A stretch of 64,000 nt of DNA from MAG-120531 sp038125995 (GCA_038125995.1 JAYPEX010000006.1:75877-139876); one strand, 5' to 3'. Positions 33,632 through 42,282 are shown, numbered from the stretch's first letter. Program-made: numbers and translations. Notes: generated from the letters alone by a model not told the origin.

Positions 33632-35655
33632 TTAGTTTCCTCCTGAGTCATGAGATCCTCCTGAGTCATGAGATCCTCCTGAGTCATGAGATCCTCCTGA
33701 NNNNNNNNNNNNNNNNNNNNNNNNNNNNNNNNNNNNNNNNNNNNNNNNNNNNNNNNNNNNNNNNNNNNNNNNNNNNNNNNNNNNNNNNNNNNNNNNNNNN
33801 AGTCATGAGATCCTCCTGAGTCATGAGATCCTCCTGAGTCATGAGATCCTCCTGAGTCATGAGATCCTCCTGAATCATGGTCTCCTCCTGAATCATGGTC
33901 ACCACCTGAATCGTGTGAACTAGCTCCTCCAGTATGTGTTCCGCTAGTTAATTGATCTGCTAAATTTATATCTTCGTCTCCAATCGTTGATACTGTTCCT
34001 GAAACTACTGTAAGTGATGGCAAAGAAATATCTGCAGAAGTAAAACTCGCATTTCCAGTTATAGTAGTAAGGTTAGGAACACTTAAAATTGTTGAAGCAG
34101 ATCCTAATATTGTTAAATTTCCATTAGATTGTGAAGATGCAAGACTTATCGAAGTTGCTGATGGGGAATTTAATACAAGACCTCCATTTAAAGTTCCTTC
34201 ATATAACAAATTAACATTTGTAGCTAAAGGAAGTGTTATAGTCCTAGCACTAAGATTAACAGCTTTACCTAACGTACAAGAAATAGCTGATGATAATGTA
34301 AGGTTTCGAGTAGGATTAGTTTTTTGTATTGATCCATCCAAGTTTAGGATTATATCATCAACTTGTACAAAATCAGAGTTTGTGATTAATGAGCCAAAAT
34401 TTATTGAACTAGTACCAATACTTCCAGATTTATTATTTAAGGATGGGCTTTTTGAAGTGGTTGATGAAGATGAATAATCTACAAGAGAAATAGTACCAGA
34501 ATATTGCAAAGCACCGAAATCATAACCGCCATCATAATCTGCATTCAAATTTCCAACAGAAATCAAAGCCGAATCATCTACATCATGATTTTTAATTGAA
34601 TATGTCCCTCCAACATGAGTTAAAGTGCTTAAATCAATGCTAGAATCAGTAACTATAGTTAAATTTCCAACAACTATTCTAATTTTTGAAGTAAAACTAT
34701 TCACATCTTCAGGTGTTAATCCTGAACTTTCTGTGAGTAATATTGTTACATTAGCATTAACTACTGTTACCTTTTCACCTAACTGATTTGCAAATGCTGC
34801 AGATGCATCACTATTTACAAAAATATCTTGATCATAAATACTATCATTAGATAATATTGTATTTACTGTAGATTGTATTGTTAACAGATCAGCAGTAATG
34901 GAATCAATGTCAGATTGTAATGAATTAATATTAGGGTTAGTCGAGGTAGTGATTGTATTTTCTATATCGTTGACATTAGAGGTCAATGAAGATAAACTTG
35001 ATATAACAGATAAAACTTGAGTATTAAGATCCAGAATATCAGAACTTAATTCAGTATTTACTGAGCTAACTAATGAAGATAAAGAATTTAATTGAGTTTG
35101 TAAAGTAGCAACTTCAGAATTAAGTTCAGATTCTAATGCTTCAATCTCAGATGTGAGGCCAGAATTAGTTGAATTAATCAATGCTACTAAGGCAGCTGAT
35201 ACAGCAGACACTTGTTCATTCAAATCTGCTTGGACTGCTGTTAAATCTGCGTCAATGTCATCAGTGGTAGAGTTAATCAATGCGGTTAAAGCTGCTGTTA
35301 TTGATGTTATTTGAGCATTTAACTCGGTTTGAACAGAAATTAATTCAGCTTCTATATCAGCATTTGAAGAATTAACTAAACTTGTTAACGAATTTAACTG
35401 AGATTGTAGATTTGAAATTTCAGTATTAATCAGTTGATTTTGAGTGCTGTATGTATTTATTAATCCACTCAATGCAGCTGACAAAGATACAACTTGAGAG
35501 TTAAGACCTGATATTTGTCCACTCAAAGCCTCTACAGCTTCCATTCGTTTATTTAATTCAGTGAGTTGTTCATTTATGTCATTAAATTGATCATCGTAAC
35601 TTTGACAACTTAATAAAAACACACTTGAAAATATGATTGATAATAGCTTTTTCAT
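33632..35655 (-). CDS. Surface lipoprotein with coiled-coil repeats and C-terminal HDSGG tandem repeat
   Basis: From the ATG at 35655 the signal MKKLLSIIFSSVFLLSCQS gives lipidated Cys17. Residues about 25-285 are a low-complexity, alanine-, leucine- and serine-rich coiled coil with repeats of 33-34 residues (QTELNAQITSITAALTALIN, QADLNEQVSAVSAALVALIN). Residues about 310-600 look like a parallel beta-helix or L-domain (GNLTIVTDSSIDLSTLTHVGG, LSVPNLTTITGNASFTSADI). The tail is a six-residue repeat SHDSGG/DHDSGG ending SHDSGGN. A run of 100 N (33701-33800) lies inside the tail. The true stop is the TAA at 33634-33632; reading through the N-run in a fixed frame gives a false ending. I know no homologue; an adhesin or metal-binding surface protein is only a guess. 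Confidence 0.65.
33638..33918 (-). repeat. 18-bp tandem repeat encoding HDSGG units, interrupted by an assembly gap
   Basis: The 18-bp unit TCTCATGACTCAGGAGGA (minus strand) encodes Ser-His-Asp-Ser-Gly-Gly. About 6.5 units are visible upstream (33918-33801) and 3.5 downstream (33700-33638) of the N-run. The first three units vary (TCACACGATTCAGGTGGT, then GACCATGATTCAGGAGGA twice), and those flanking the gap are identical. Identical short units explain the assembly failure and suggest length variability between strains. Confidence 0.95.
33701..33800. other. Assembly gap (100 N placeholder)
   Basis: Exactly 100 N, the usual placeholder for a gap of unknown size. The repeat phase before it (ending CCTGA) and after it (starting AGTCATGAG) shows that the real missing length should be 17 plus a multiple of 18 bases; 100 does not satisfy this. 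Confidence 0.97.
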
Positions 35656-35734
35656 TTGAATAGTTTTTGTTTTATCGTATGATTTGTATAGAATTTTGTA
35701 AATGTGCAATTAAAATAAAAAATTATAGCAATAT

Positions 35735-35762
35735 CAAATATAGTCATTTTTCGTAAACGCAA
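35735..35762 (-). promoter_or_regulatory. Promoter of the HDSGG lipoprotein gene
   Basis: On the minus strand TTTTG ends at 35760, and after 17 bases TATATTTG (35742-35735) matches the Bacteroidota -7 box. The predicted leader to the ATG at 35655 is about 70 bases. The other promoter in this 226-base divergent region, for the epimerase, has a weaker TATTTTG at 35865-35871. Confidence 0.6.
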
Positions 35763-35881
35763 AATAAATTTTAGTGATAATATAATGATATGTTTTAAAA
35801 TTCTCATTAATCCCAAATCTTAAAATTTAAAAATTCTTAACTTATGATTAGGTAGAAATTTCTTTATTTTGATCTTTTAGC

Positions 35882-36739
35882 ATGAACAAAAATAAAAAAA
35901 TAGTAATAGTTACAGGAGGGGCTGGTTTTGTAGGATCTCATTTGTGTGAACGACTGCAGCGTAGTGGAGACTATCAGGTATACAGTTTGGACAATTACTT
36001 TACCGGAAGTGAAGCAAATCATATGGATGGTGTGGAATACATCAAAGGAAGCACCTCTGAAATCGAACAATTAATCCCTTATACTCCTGATTATGTGTAT
36101 CACCTAGGTGAATACTCTCGCGTGGAACAGAGTTTTGAAGATGTAGAAAAAGTTTGGAGTTTTAACAAAGAGGGTGTTTTTGCGGTGCTTCAATTCTGTA
36201 GAAAGACGGGTGCCAAGCTCATTTACGCCGGTTCTAGCACAAAATTTGGAGATGGAGGACTCGGAAGAAGTCAAAGTCCCTATGCCTGGACCAAGGCTTC
36301 CAATACCGAACTGGTTAAGAATTACGGAACGTGGTTTGGAGTTTCCTATGCGGTGGTATACTTCTATAACGTGTATGGTCCCAGAGAAATTTCTACTGGT
36401 AAATACGCAACCCTTATTGCACTATTTAAAGAAAAAATAAAAAATGGCGAAGCGCTTACGGTAGTGAAACCAGGTACTCAAAAGCGCAATTTTACGCATA
36501 TCGACGATATTATCGATGGCTTAGTTCTTGTTGGGGAACAAGGAAGTGGAGATGATTTTGGAATTGGATCTCCAGAGGCCTATTCCATTCTTGAAATCGC
36601 CCAATTATTTGGAGGTCCTATTGAATTCTTACCCGAGCGACCTGGAAACAGAATGAATGCAGAGGTGATTACTACAAAAACAGAACGCTTAGGCTGGTCA
36701 GCCAAAAAAAGTTTAATCGATTATATTAAAAACTCATGA
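35882..36739 (+). CDS. NAD-dependent epimerase/dehydratase (nucleotide-sugar)
   Basis: Short-chain dehydrogenase of the extended type, acting on a nucleotide sugar. The NAD motif is VTGGAGFVGSHLCERL (residues about 10-25). The catalytic Ser-x-n-Tyr-x-x-x-Lys is seen as YAGSSTKFGDGG followed by SPYAWTKASNTELVKNYG. VVYFYNVYGPREI and KRNFTHIDDIIDGLV are conserved substrate-domain motifs. At 285 aa it is shorter than GalE (about 330). UDP-glucose 4-epimerase, UDP-glucuronate decarboxylase-type and dTDP-sugar enzymes are all possible. The stop overlaps the start of the next gene by four bases (ATGA), so it is co-translated with an RfbA-like nucleotidyltransferase. Confidence 0.87.
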   Translation: MNKNKKIVIVTGGAGFVGSHLCERLQRSGDYQVYSLDNYFTGSEANHMDGVEYIKGSTSEIEQLIPYTPDYVYHLGEYSRVEQSFEDVEKVWSFNKEGVFAVLQFCRKTGAKLIYAGSSTKFGDGGLGRSQSPYAWTKASNTELVKNYGTWFGVSYAVVYFYNVYGPREISTGKYATLIALFKEKIKNGEALTVVKPGTQKRNFTHIDDIIDGLVLVGEQGSGDDFGIGSPEAYSILEIAQLFGGPIEFLPERPGNRMNAEVITTKTERLGWSAKKSLIDYIKNS

Positions 36740-37593
36740 AGGGAATTGTCTTAGCAGGAGGAACGGGTTCGCGATTGTATCCAGCGACATGGTCGGTGAG
36801 TAAACAACTCATCCCTGTGTACGACAAACCCATGATCTACTACCCCATTGCTACCTTGATGGAGGCCGGTATTCGCGATCTACTGATCATCACTACTAAA
36901 AAAGATGCTGATGCGTTCAAAAATCTTTTGGGAGATGGCTCTCTTTTGGGTTGTCAATTTTCCTATGCCGTTCAAGATGAGCCAAAAGGTATTGCAGAAG
37001 CATTCACCATTGGAGCCTCTTTTATTGGTTCGGATCGCGTATGCTTGATCTTAGGAGATAATATCTTTTACGGAAAACAGTTCCAGGAATTGTTTAAAGC
37101 ACAAATTGAATTGAAAAAGCCTTCTATATTTGCGCTAAAAGTTCAAAATCCCTCTCGATACGGTGTCGTAGAATTTGATTCTAATGGAAAGGTGGTTTCT
37201 GTAGAAGAAAAACCTATTCAACCCAAATCCAATTACGCCATTCCAGGGCTGTATATGTACGATTCCTCTGTAGTGGAAATTGCTGAGAACATCCAACCAT
37301 CTGCAAGAGGTGAAAAAGAAATTACCTCTATACACCAAGCCTATCTAGACACCGGAAATCTATCAGTTGGTATCCTTTCTGATGAAGTAGTTTGGATGGA
37401 TGCTGGAACACCTTCGAGTTTTACACTGGCACATGACTTTGTAAAAGAAGTGGAACAATCAAGTGGAACAAAAATAGCCTGCTTAGAAGAAATCGCATAT
37501 ACCAAAGGGTATATTTCTAAAGAGGTTCTTCAAAAAAGTATGGTTCGAATGGGAAGCAGTGATTATGGAAACTACTTAAAAAGCTTGATTTAA
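36736..37593 (+). CDS. rfbA: Glucose-1-phosphate thymidylyltransferase-like protein
   Basis: Nucleotidyltransferase making an activated sugar from a sugar-1-phosphate and dTTP (or UTP). MKGIVLAGGTGSRLYPATWSVSKQLIPVYDKPMIYYP is the RfbA signature in full: the G-x-G-x-R pyrophosphorylase loop, followed by the SKQLIPVYDKP motif. ILGDNIFYG and VEEKPIQPKSNYAIPGLYMYD are also conserved. Length (285 aa) is typical. It sits in a coupled trio with an epimerase (4-base overlap) and a CarboxypepD_reg-like protein (1-base overlap). The other dTDP-rhamnose genes rfbB, rfbC and rfbD are absent nearby. Confidence 0.92.
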   Translation: MKGIVLAGGTGSRLYPATWSVSKQLIPVYDKPMIYYPIATLMEAGIRDLLIITTKKDADAFKNLLGDGSLLGCQFSYAVQDEPKGIAEAFTIGASFIGSDRVCLILGDNIFYGKQFQELFKAQIELKKPSIFALKVQNPSRYGVVEFDSNGKVVSVEEKPIQPKSNYAIPGLYMYDSSVVEIAENIQPSARGEKEITSIHQAYLDTGNLSVGILSDEVVWMDAGTPSSFTLAHDFVKEVEQSSGTKIACLEEIAYTKGYISKEVLQKSMVRMGSSDYGNYLKSLI

Positions 37594-39083
37594 TGGTCTT
37601 TAGAACAGGAATTTTAGCCTTATTAATGCTATTGGTTCAACGAATGAATGCTCAAGAAGTGAAGGGAATTGTTGTGGATCAAACGACTAAAAAATCCATT
37701 CCATTTGCTACCATCAGTAGTCCTAACAATTATGCGATCGCCAATGAACAAGGTCAGTTTCGATTAAGCCCTCAACCTTTTAACGCCAACGATAGTATTT
37801 TGATTCAGGTTATAGGGTACATAGATCTCAAACTACCGATTAAAATCTTAGGAGACAGTATTTTAATGACTCCCAATCCAATTGAATTAGAGGAAGTGAT
37901 CCTTGTCAACGATCAGTATCGTCCTGAAGACTTAATCGAAAAAGTTAAGTCTTCATTTGAGAAGAATTACTCCTATAACCTTGAAAAAAAACGCATTTTT
38001 TTAAGAGAATCTACCTATGATTCCATAGAAGATTTTCAAATGGATCTTCTCAAATCAACCTATAGTGAAATTAACGAAGCGCTGATAGATGAACTCAAGG
38101 TGAGTATGCCGACCAAGTCCAACTTTTTTGTGGAAACCCTTTTTGATTTTTACGGCACACCAAAAGAGGGCAAAAACAAAGTAGAAGTGATCAAGGGGTC
38201 GGTACTCAGAGACGAAAACAATACGGTGGACTCTGATATCATTGAGCGTAAGATGGGTTTATTACTCCAAAAAAAGACCTCACTAGGTTCCTATTTTAAA
38301 TTGAAATCGGGAATATTTAGTGCTAAATTAGAAACGGATGATTTTACTTTAGAAACGACTACTGATTCCGTAAAACCTTCTACAAAAACAGAGTCGCAAC
38401 TTCAGAAAGAACGCAAGAGTTACGCTAGAAATAGAGCTCGAATTATCGAACGATTTTCGAATGAGCTCTTTTACAGTGAAGATTCCTTTATCGATGTTTT
38501 TGACAAATCACAGCGCTATGAATTTGAAATCATCGACTTAAAACTAAGAGGCAAAGAACTCATTTACACCCTTTCATTCACTCCTAAAAGAGGTTCTGGA
38601 TTTAAGGGACAAATGATGATCAATGCGTCAGATGCTGCAGTTGAAATGATCAACTATGAAAATACCTCCAACTTAAAATCGTTCGCTCTTTTTGGCTTTA
38701 AGTTTAGGGACTATCTAGCTCTTGGAACTCAGGTTTATAGAAAAAATTCGTTTGGAACTTACGATTTGGTTTTCCTACAAGAAAGCAGGGGAAATTTAGC
38801 ATCCATTGAGCGCCCCCTAAAACTGATTGAAAAACGCAAAACAGGTTCTTGGAAGCGCAAACAAAACGAATTGAGTTTTGAGTTCCGTATTCGACTTTCA
38901 AATATAGCAACTAAGGAATACATGCTCATCGATAAGAACCCGATCAGCAAATCAGAATACGAAAATTTCAAACCTCTTTACCAAGTAAATAAAATACGAC
39001 TCGATGCTTTTGACCCTCATTTTTGGGATGGATATTCCATTTTAGAACCTAATGATGTACTTAGAGAATTTAAAATTCAATAA
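37593..39083 (+). CDS. Exported protein with CarboxypepD_reg-like N-terminal domain
   Basis: A 496-aa protein with signal peptide (MVFRTGILALLMLLVQRMNAQ), then a carboxypeptidase regulatory-like beta-sandwich (GIVVDQTTKKSIPFATISSPNNYAIANEQGQFRLSP, about residues 23-95). This domain is also found at the N-terminus of SusC-type receptors, but no plug or barrel follows here. The large C-terminal part (about 100-496) is charged, with segments such as RRLI-poor KNYSYNLEKKRIFLRES and no membrane helices; function unknown. The start codon overlaps the rfbA-like stop (TAATG), so it is expressed with the nucleotide-sugar genes. Confidence 0.75.
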   Translation: MVFRTGILALLMLLVQRMNAQEVKGIVVDQTTKKSIPFATISSPNNYAIANEQGQFRLSPQPFNANDSILIQVIGYIDLKLPIKILGDSILMTPNPIELEEVILVNDQYRPEDLIEKVKSSFEKNYSYNLEKKRIFLRESTYDSIEDFQMDLLKSTYSEINEALIDELKVSMPTKSNFFVETLFDFYGTPKEGKNKVEVIKGSVLRDENNTVDSDIIERKMGLLLQKKTSLGSYFKLKSGIFSAKLETDDFTLETTTDSVKPSTKTESQLQKERKSYARNRARIIERFSNELFYSEDSFIDVFDKSQRYEFEIIDLKLRGKELIYTLSFTPKRGSGFKGQMMINASDAAVEMINYENTSNLKSFALFGFKFRDYLALGTQVYRKNSFGTYDLVFLQESRGNLASIERPLKLIEKRKTGSWKRKQNELSFEFRIRLSNIATKEYMLIDKNPISKSEYENFKPLYQVNKIRLDAFDPHFWDGYSILEPNDVLREFKIQ

Positions 39084-39086
39084 GTC

Positions 39087-39518
39087 TTAGTTGTCAAAAA
39101 ACTTCTTGAGTTTTATTTCGATCGTCTGATTTGAATTCAAATAAAATTTACAGTTTTTAAATTTAGGGGGGCCAAATTTATTCTTTAAATTACCTGAAGT
39201 ACCCAGGGCTTCTTTGGGTATCCCAAGGATGTTGGTGTCTAATTGGTCGTTAGAATTTGCATCGTAGAAAGCAGCAATGGCATAAGTACCTTCTTTGAGA
39301 TCGCTAAACAGATGGGAGTGCTGCTCCTTTGCTGAGATCCTGTAATAGCGATAAGCATTTTCAAAATCTAAAAAATCTTTTTCATCTGTATAAATAGCTA
39401 TGGCTATGGCCCCTTTATGAGAATGAACCCCTTTTATGTTAACATCCAGCTGGTGTTGTCCGAAGAGCAACTGAATTCCCGAAATGAAAAATAATACGTA
39501 TAGAATCATTAATCTCAT
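39087..39518 (-). CDS. DUF2141 domain exported protein
   Basis: Small exported protein (143 aa): signal peptide MRLMILYVLFFISGIQLLFGQ, then the DUF2141 pattern (LDVNIKGVHSHKGAIAIAIYTDEKDFLD, FSDLKEGTYAIAAFYDANSNDQLDTNILGIPKEALG). The D-x-N-x-N-D-x-L-D stretch looks able to hold a metal ion. The family is periplasmic and of unknown function. Its start codon overlaps the stop of the ZIP transporter gene by one base, so the two are in one transcription unit headed by a DtxR-type regulator. Confidence 0.85.
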   Translation of the reverse strand: MRLMILYVLFFISGIQLLFGQHQLDVNIKGVHSHKGAIAIAIYTDEKDFLDFENAYRYYRISAKEQHSHLFSDLKEGTYAIAAFYDANSNDQLDTNILGIPKEALGTSGNLKNKFGPPKFKNCKFYLNSNQTIEIKLKKFFDN

Positions 39519-40339
39519 TACCCTAAAGCTACGTCTAAACTCATCATCACGATAAACCCAAAAATTAAACCAAGGGTTGCTATATCGGTATATTTGTCTT
39601 GCTGGGTTTCTGGAACCACCTCTTCAACCACAACAAAGATCATCGCTCCAGCTGCAAACGAAAGCGCATAAGGTAGAATGGGTTCAAAAGTCAGTACCAA
39701 CCAGGCTCCTAAGACCGCTGCAATAGGTTCTACCAGTGCTGAAGCTTGACCGTATAGAAAACTCTTAGTGCGACTCAATCCCAATCTTCGCAGCGGCATC
39801 GCAACCGCAAACCCTTCTGGAAAATTTTGAAGTCCAATTCCCAAGGCTAAAGCCACTGCTCCTCCAATACTGGCGCCTTCAAAACCAGCTGCAACTCCTC
39901 CAAATAAAACCCCAACAGCCAATCCTTCAGGAATATTGTGAAGGGTAATTGCTAAGGTCAGTAAGGTGGTTCGATGCCAGGGTGTTTTAATCCCCTCTTT
40001 TTCAGATTCTTTAAAATTGAGGTGAATGTGAGGCAATACCTTGTCCAATCCAAACAAGAACAAAGCTCCAAATAAAAAACCGATAGCAGCAGGCATGACT
40101 TTGACAAATCCTTCTCCTTTACTCATCTCGATTCCTGGTGCTAAAAGAGACCAAAAACTGGCAGCAATCATGACCCCTCCAGTGAATCCTAGCATTCCAT
40201 CTAATACTGCTCGATTCATAGTCTTAAAGAAAAAAACCAGTGCAGCTCCAAGTGCCGTAAGACCCCAAGTGAATAAGGTGGCGTAAAAAGCTGCTAAAAT
40301 AGGATCAATAGATTCGAAATATGCAATTAGATCATTCAT
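39518..40339 (-). CDS. ZIP family metal transporter
   Basis: Inner-membrane divalent-metal importer (ZupT-like). The 273-aa sequence has about eight membrane helices; the metal-path helices are visible as LTLAITLHNIPEGLAVGVLFGG (H-N-x-P-E-G, helix 4) and ALGIGLQNFPEGFAVAMPLRR (Q-N-x-P-E-G, helix 5), both hallmarks of the ZIP family. A short cytoplasmic loop carries a histidine pair (LPHIHLNF). It lies 74 bases downstream of the DtxR-type regulator in the same direction, suggesting metal-dependent control; whether the cargo is Zn, Fe or Mn is open. Confidence 0.92.
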   Translation of the reverse strand: MNDLIAYFESIDPILAAFYATLFTWGLTALGAALVFFFKTMNRAVLDGMLGFTGGVMIAASFWSLLAPGIEMSKGEGFVKVMPAAIGFLFGALFLFGLDKVLPHIHLNFKESEKEGIKTPWHRTTLLTLAITLHNIPEGLAVGVLFGGVAAGFEGASIGGAVALALGIGLQNFPEGFAVAMPLRRLGLSRTKSFLYGQASALVEPIAAVLGAWLVLTFEPILPYALSFAAGAMIFVVVEEVVPETQQDKYTDIATLGLIFGFIVMMSLDVALG

Positions 40340-40413
40340 AATTATGGTGCGTTTTTTTTATCACAGGGCTTTAAAAATTTGAGTTGATTTAAATTCTATA
40401 CTCAAGTTCCTTT

Positions 40414-41070
40414 CTATTTAATTTTTTCCAATTTTAATTGTTCAGCGATCTTTTCAGATACATGGTGTGTTTGATTGTTAATCTGCACTTCAATCGATCG
40501 ATCGTAATCTTCGATAGAACAAACCTCCATGCGAACTCCCATTTGAATGCCGTATTTATCTAAGTATTTTAAAAAGGATTCGGAATCATCGGTAACCCGT
40601 CTTAGAATACCCCGTTCACCTACTTTTAATTCGGTCAATTTAATTTTAGAACTCTTACTTAATTTACCTGATTTAGAGGGAATAGGATCTCCGTGGGGAT
40701 CTTCGGTTGGATTTCCGAGAAAATCATCCAAACGATCGATAAAATAATCGGAACGGATGTGCTCTAGTTCTTCCGCTAAATCGTGAACCTCATCCCAATT
40801 AAATCCCAGTTTATCTACTAAGAACACCTCCCAAAGCCGGTGAGATCGAATGATTTGTAAGGCCTTTTGTGTTCCCTTAGAAGTTAAACGCACCCCTTGA
40901 TAGCGATGGTAATCGATAAATCCTGCTGATGCTAATTCCTGTACGAGTTCAGTTGATGAAGACTTGCTAATTCCAAGGTTTTCAGCGATGGCTGAGGTTG
41001 ACACTAAATAGGTCTGGGATGGACTTAGGTGGTAAACCGTTTTAATATAATTTTCGTGGCTACTCTTCAT
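40414..41070 (-). CDS. Metal-dependent transcriptional regulator, DtxR/MntR family
   Basis: Dimeric metal-sensing repressor of 218 aa. The winged helix is at residues about 1-70 (ENYIKTVYHLS, STSAIAENLGISKSSSTELVQELASAGFIDYHRYQGVRLTSKG). The dimerisation and metal-binding domain at about 70-140 has SHRLWEVFLVDKLGFNWDEVHDLAEELEH. A C-terminal FeoA/SH3-like domain (LTELKVGERGILRRVTDDSESFLKYL) follows. The His and Glu pattern fits iron or manganese sensing. It heads a unit with a ZIP transporter. Its own promoter carries a -7 box TAACTTTG (41098-41091) and a set of inverted half-sites upstream, consistent with autoregulation. Confidence 0.92.
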   Translation of the reverse strand: MKSSHENYIKTVYHLSPSQTYLVSTSAIAENLGISKSSSTELVQELASAGFIDYHRYQGVRLTSKGTQKALQIIRSHRLWEVFLVDKLGFNWDEVHDLAEELEHIRSDYFIDRLDDFLGNPTEDPHGDPIPSKSGKLSKSSKIKLTELKVGERGILRRVTDDSESFLKYLDKYGIQMGVRMEVCSIEDYDRSIEVQINNQTHHVSEKIAEQLKLEKIK

Positions 41071-41090
41071 CAGTTTAAATTGAGTAATAC

Positions 41091-41098
41091 AAAGTTAA
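41091..41098 (-). promoter_or_regulatory. -7 box of the DtxR-type regulator gene
   Basis: TAACTTTG on the minus strand is an exact TAnnTTTG box, 20 bases upstream of the start codon at 41070. The predicted start of transcription lies close to 41084, which would leave a leader of about 14 bases. Confidence 0.55.
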
Positions 41099-41113
41099 TA
41101 AATACTAAAGTAA

Positions 41114-41157
41114 TATTTTCGTATTTTCTAAATTTTATTTTCGGAATTACGAAAATA
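41114..41157. promoter_or_regulatory. Inverted half-sites upstream of the DtxR-type gene (operator candidate)
   Basis: Three copies of the octamer TATTTTCG are present: direct at 41114-41121 and 41136-41143, and inverted at 41150-41157. The last two form ATTTTCG-GAATTA-CGAAAAT, a 20-bp inverted repeat; the first and third form a perfect 10-bp inverted repeat (TATTTTCGTA / TACGAAAATA) 24 bases apart. They overlap or lie just upstream of the expected -33 region, a sensible position for a metalloregulator operator. Confidence 0.5.
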
Positions 41158-41191
41158 AACATCACAATTAATTTATATTCAATATTTTATA

Positions 41192-42163
41192 CTAAATAAT
41201 TCTATTCATTAAAAAAGATGCTAATGAGTTGAGTTCTTGTTTATTTTGAGAATCGACCGATAGTTGATCTAAAAAGTCAAAAGCGCTATTGGTATATTGC
41301 TCAATCAGTGATAACGTTTCTGTTTTAGCACCCGAATCATTAAAAATGGATTTAACATCCTCGATTTTTTGTTGAGAATCGTCTCTTAATTGATATAAAT
41401 TCAATAATTGATCTCTTAGATTGGAATTGGAACGCTTGAGCGCTTCAATATAGAGGATGGTTTTTTTGTTATTGATAATATCACCTCCGATACGCTTTCC
41501 AAAGTGTTCTGCATTACCAAAACTGTCGAGATAGTCATCTTGTAACTGAAATGCGATTCCCAAATCAATTCCAAACTTATAAATCAACTCAGCATCTTTT
41601 TCACTTGCCTTAGCTATAAGGGCTCCCATTTTCAAAGAGGCTCCAAGCAGAACGGCAGTCTTTAAACGTATCATCTCTACATAGTCTTCTTTGCTAACTT
41701 CGTTTAGGGTTTCAAAATCCACATCGTATTGCTGTCCCTCACAAACTTCGATGGCAGTCTGACTAAGCAATTGCGTCAGGGGTTTAAAAAGTTCTGCTGG
41801 ATAAACATCCAACTGTTGATATGCTTTAACCAAGAGGGCGTCTCCTGATAAAATTCCCACATTTTCATTCCATTTTTTGTGAACAGTTTCCTGGCCTCTT
41901 CTCACATCAGCTTGATCCATAATATCGTCGTGAATCAACGAAAAATTGTGAAAATACTCAACGGCCATCGCAGCTTGTAACGCCTTGTTAGGATCCACGT
42001 TAAAAAGATCGCAGCTCATCAGCGCCAATAGGGGCCTGATTCGCTTTCCACCTATTCCCAAAATGTAGCGAAGTGGATCGTATAACTGATTTGGATTGGC
42101 GGGAAACTCAGCCTGATTTAGACGAGCATCCAAGATCGCTTTTAGTTCATTAAAGGTATGCAT
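41192..42163 (-). CDS. Polyprenyl synthetase (trans-isoprenyl diphosphate synthase)
   Basis: Chain-elongating prenyltransferase of 323 aa. GGKRIRPLLALMSC is the diphosphate-binding start. The first aspartate-rich motif is LIHDDIMDQADVRRG and the second is FQLQDDYLDSFG. Ahead of the first motif is AMAVEYFHNFSLIHDD, with aromatic Tyr-Phe-His a few residues before the motif; bulky residues there usually limit chain length, so a C15-C20 or moderately long product is possible but not assigned. A TACTTTTG -7 box lies at 42188-42181 on the minus strand. It is divergent from the efflux operon, so its promoter region faces the TetR operator. Confidence 0.9.
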   Translation of the reverse strand: MHTFNELKAILDARLNQAEFPANPNQLYDPLRYILGIGGKRIRPLLALMSCDLFNVDPNKALQAAMAVEYFHNFSLIHDDIMDQADVRRGQETVHKKWNENVGILSGDALLVKAYQQLDVYPAELFKPLTQLLSQTAIEVCEGQQYDVDFETLNEVSKEDYVEMIRLKTAVLLGASLKMGALIAKASEKDAELIYKFGIDLGIAFQLQDDYLDSFGNAEHFGKRIGGDIINNKKTILYIEALKRSNSNLRDQLLNLYQLRDDSQQKIEDVKSIFNDSGAKTETLSLIEQYTNSAFDFLDQLSVDSQNKQELNSLASFLMNRII

Positions 42164-42254
42164 CTTGTGAAGTGTTTAAACAAAAGTAAGCAAACTCCCT
42201 ACAAACTACTAAGACAGAATTCATTTCTCAATGTTAAAATAATGTAAAAACTTT

Positions 42255-42282
42255 GGAAACTTTTACAGTTTTAAAAGTTTCC
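42255..42282. promoter_or_regulatory. Perfect inverted-repeat operator of the TetR-efflux operon
   Basis: GGAAACTTTTA (42255-42265) and TAAAAGTTTCC (42272-42282) are exact reverse complements with a 6-base spacer, a 28-bp element. The -7 box TATATTTG follows at 42288-42295, and the regulator ATG at 42305, so the element covers the -33 to -10 region. TetR repressors typically bind such sites in front of their own operon. Confidence 0.75.

Noticed and set aside
33613..33700. Protein tail reading Gln-Glu-Asp-Leu-Met-Thr repeats
   Set aside because: It arises only because 100 N keep the wrong frame through the gap; in the phase of the repeat the sequence encodes SHDSGG units and stops at 33632.
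33638..33918. Short direct repeats that could be mistaken for a CRISPR array
   Set aside because: The repeats are contiguous 18-bp units without spacers, are in frame within a coding gene and have no cas genes nearby.
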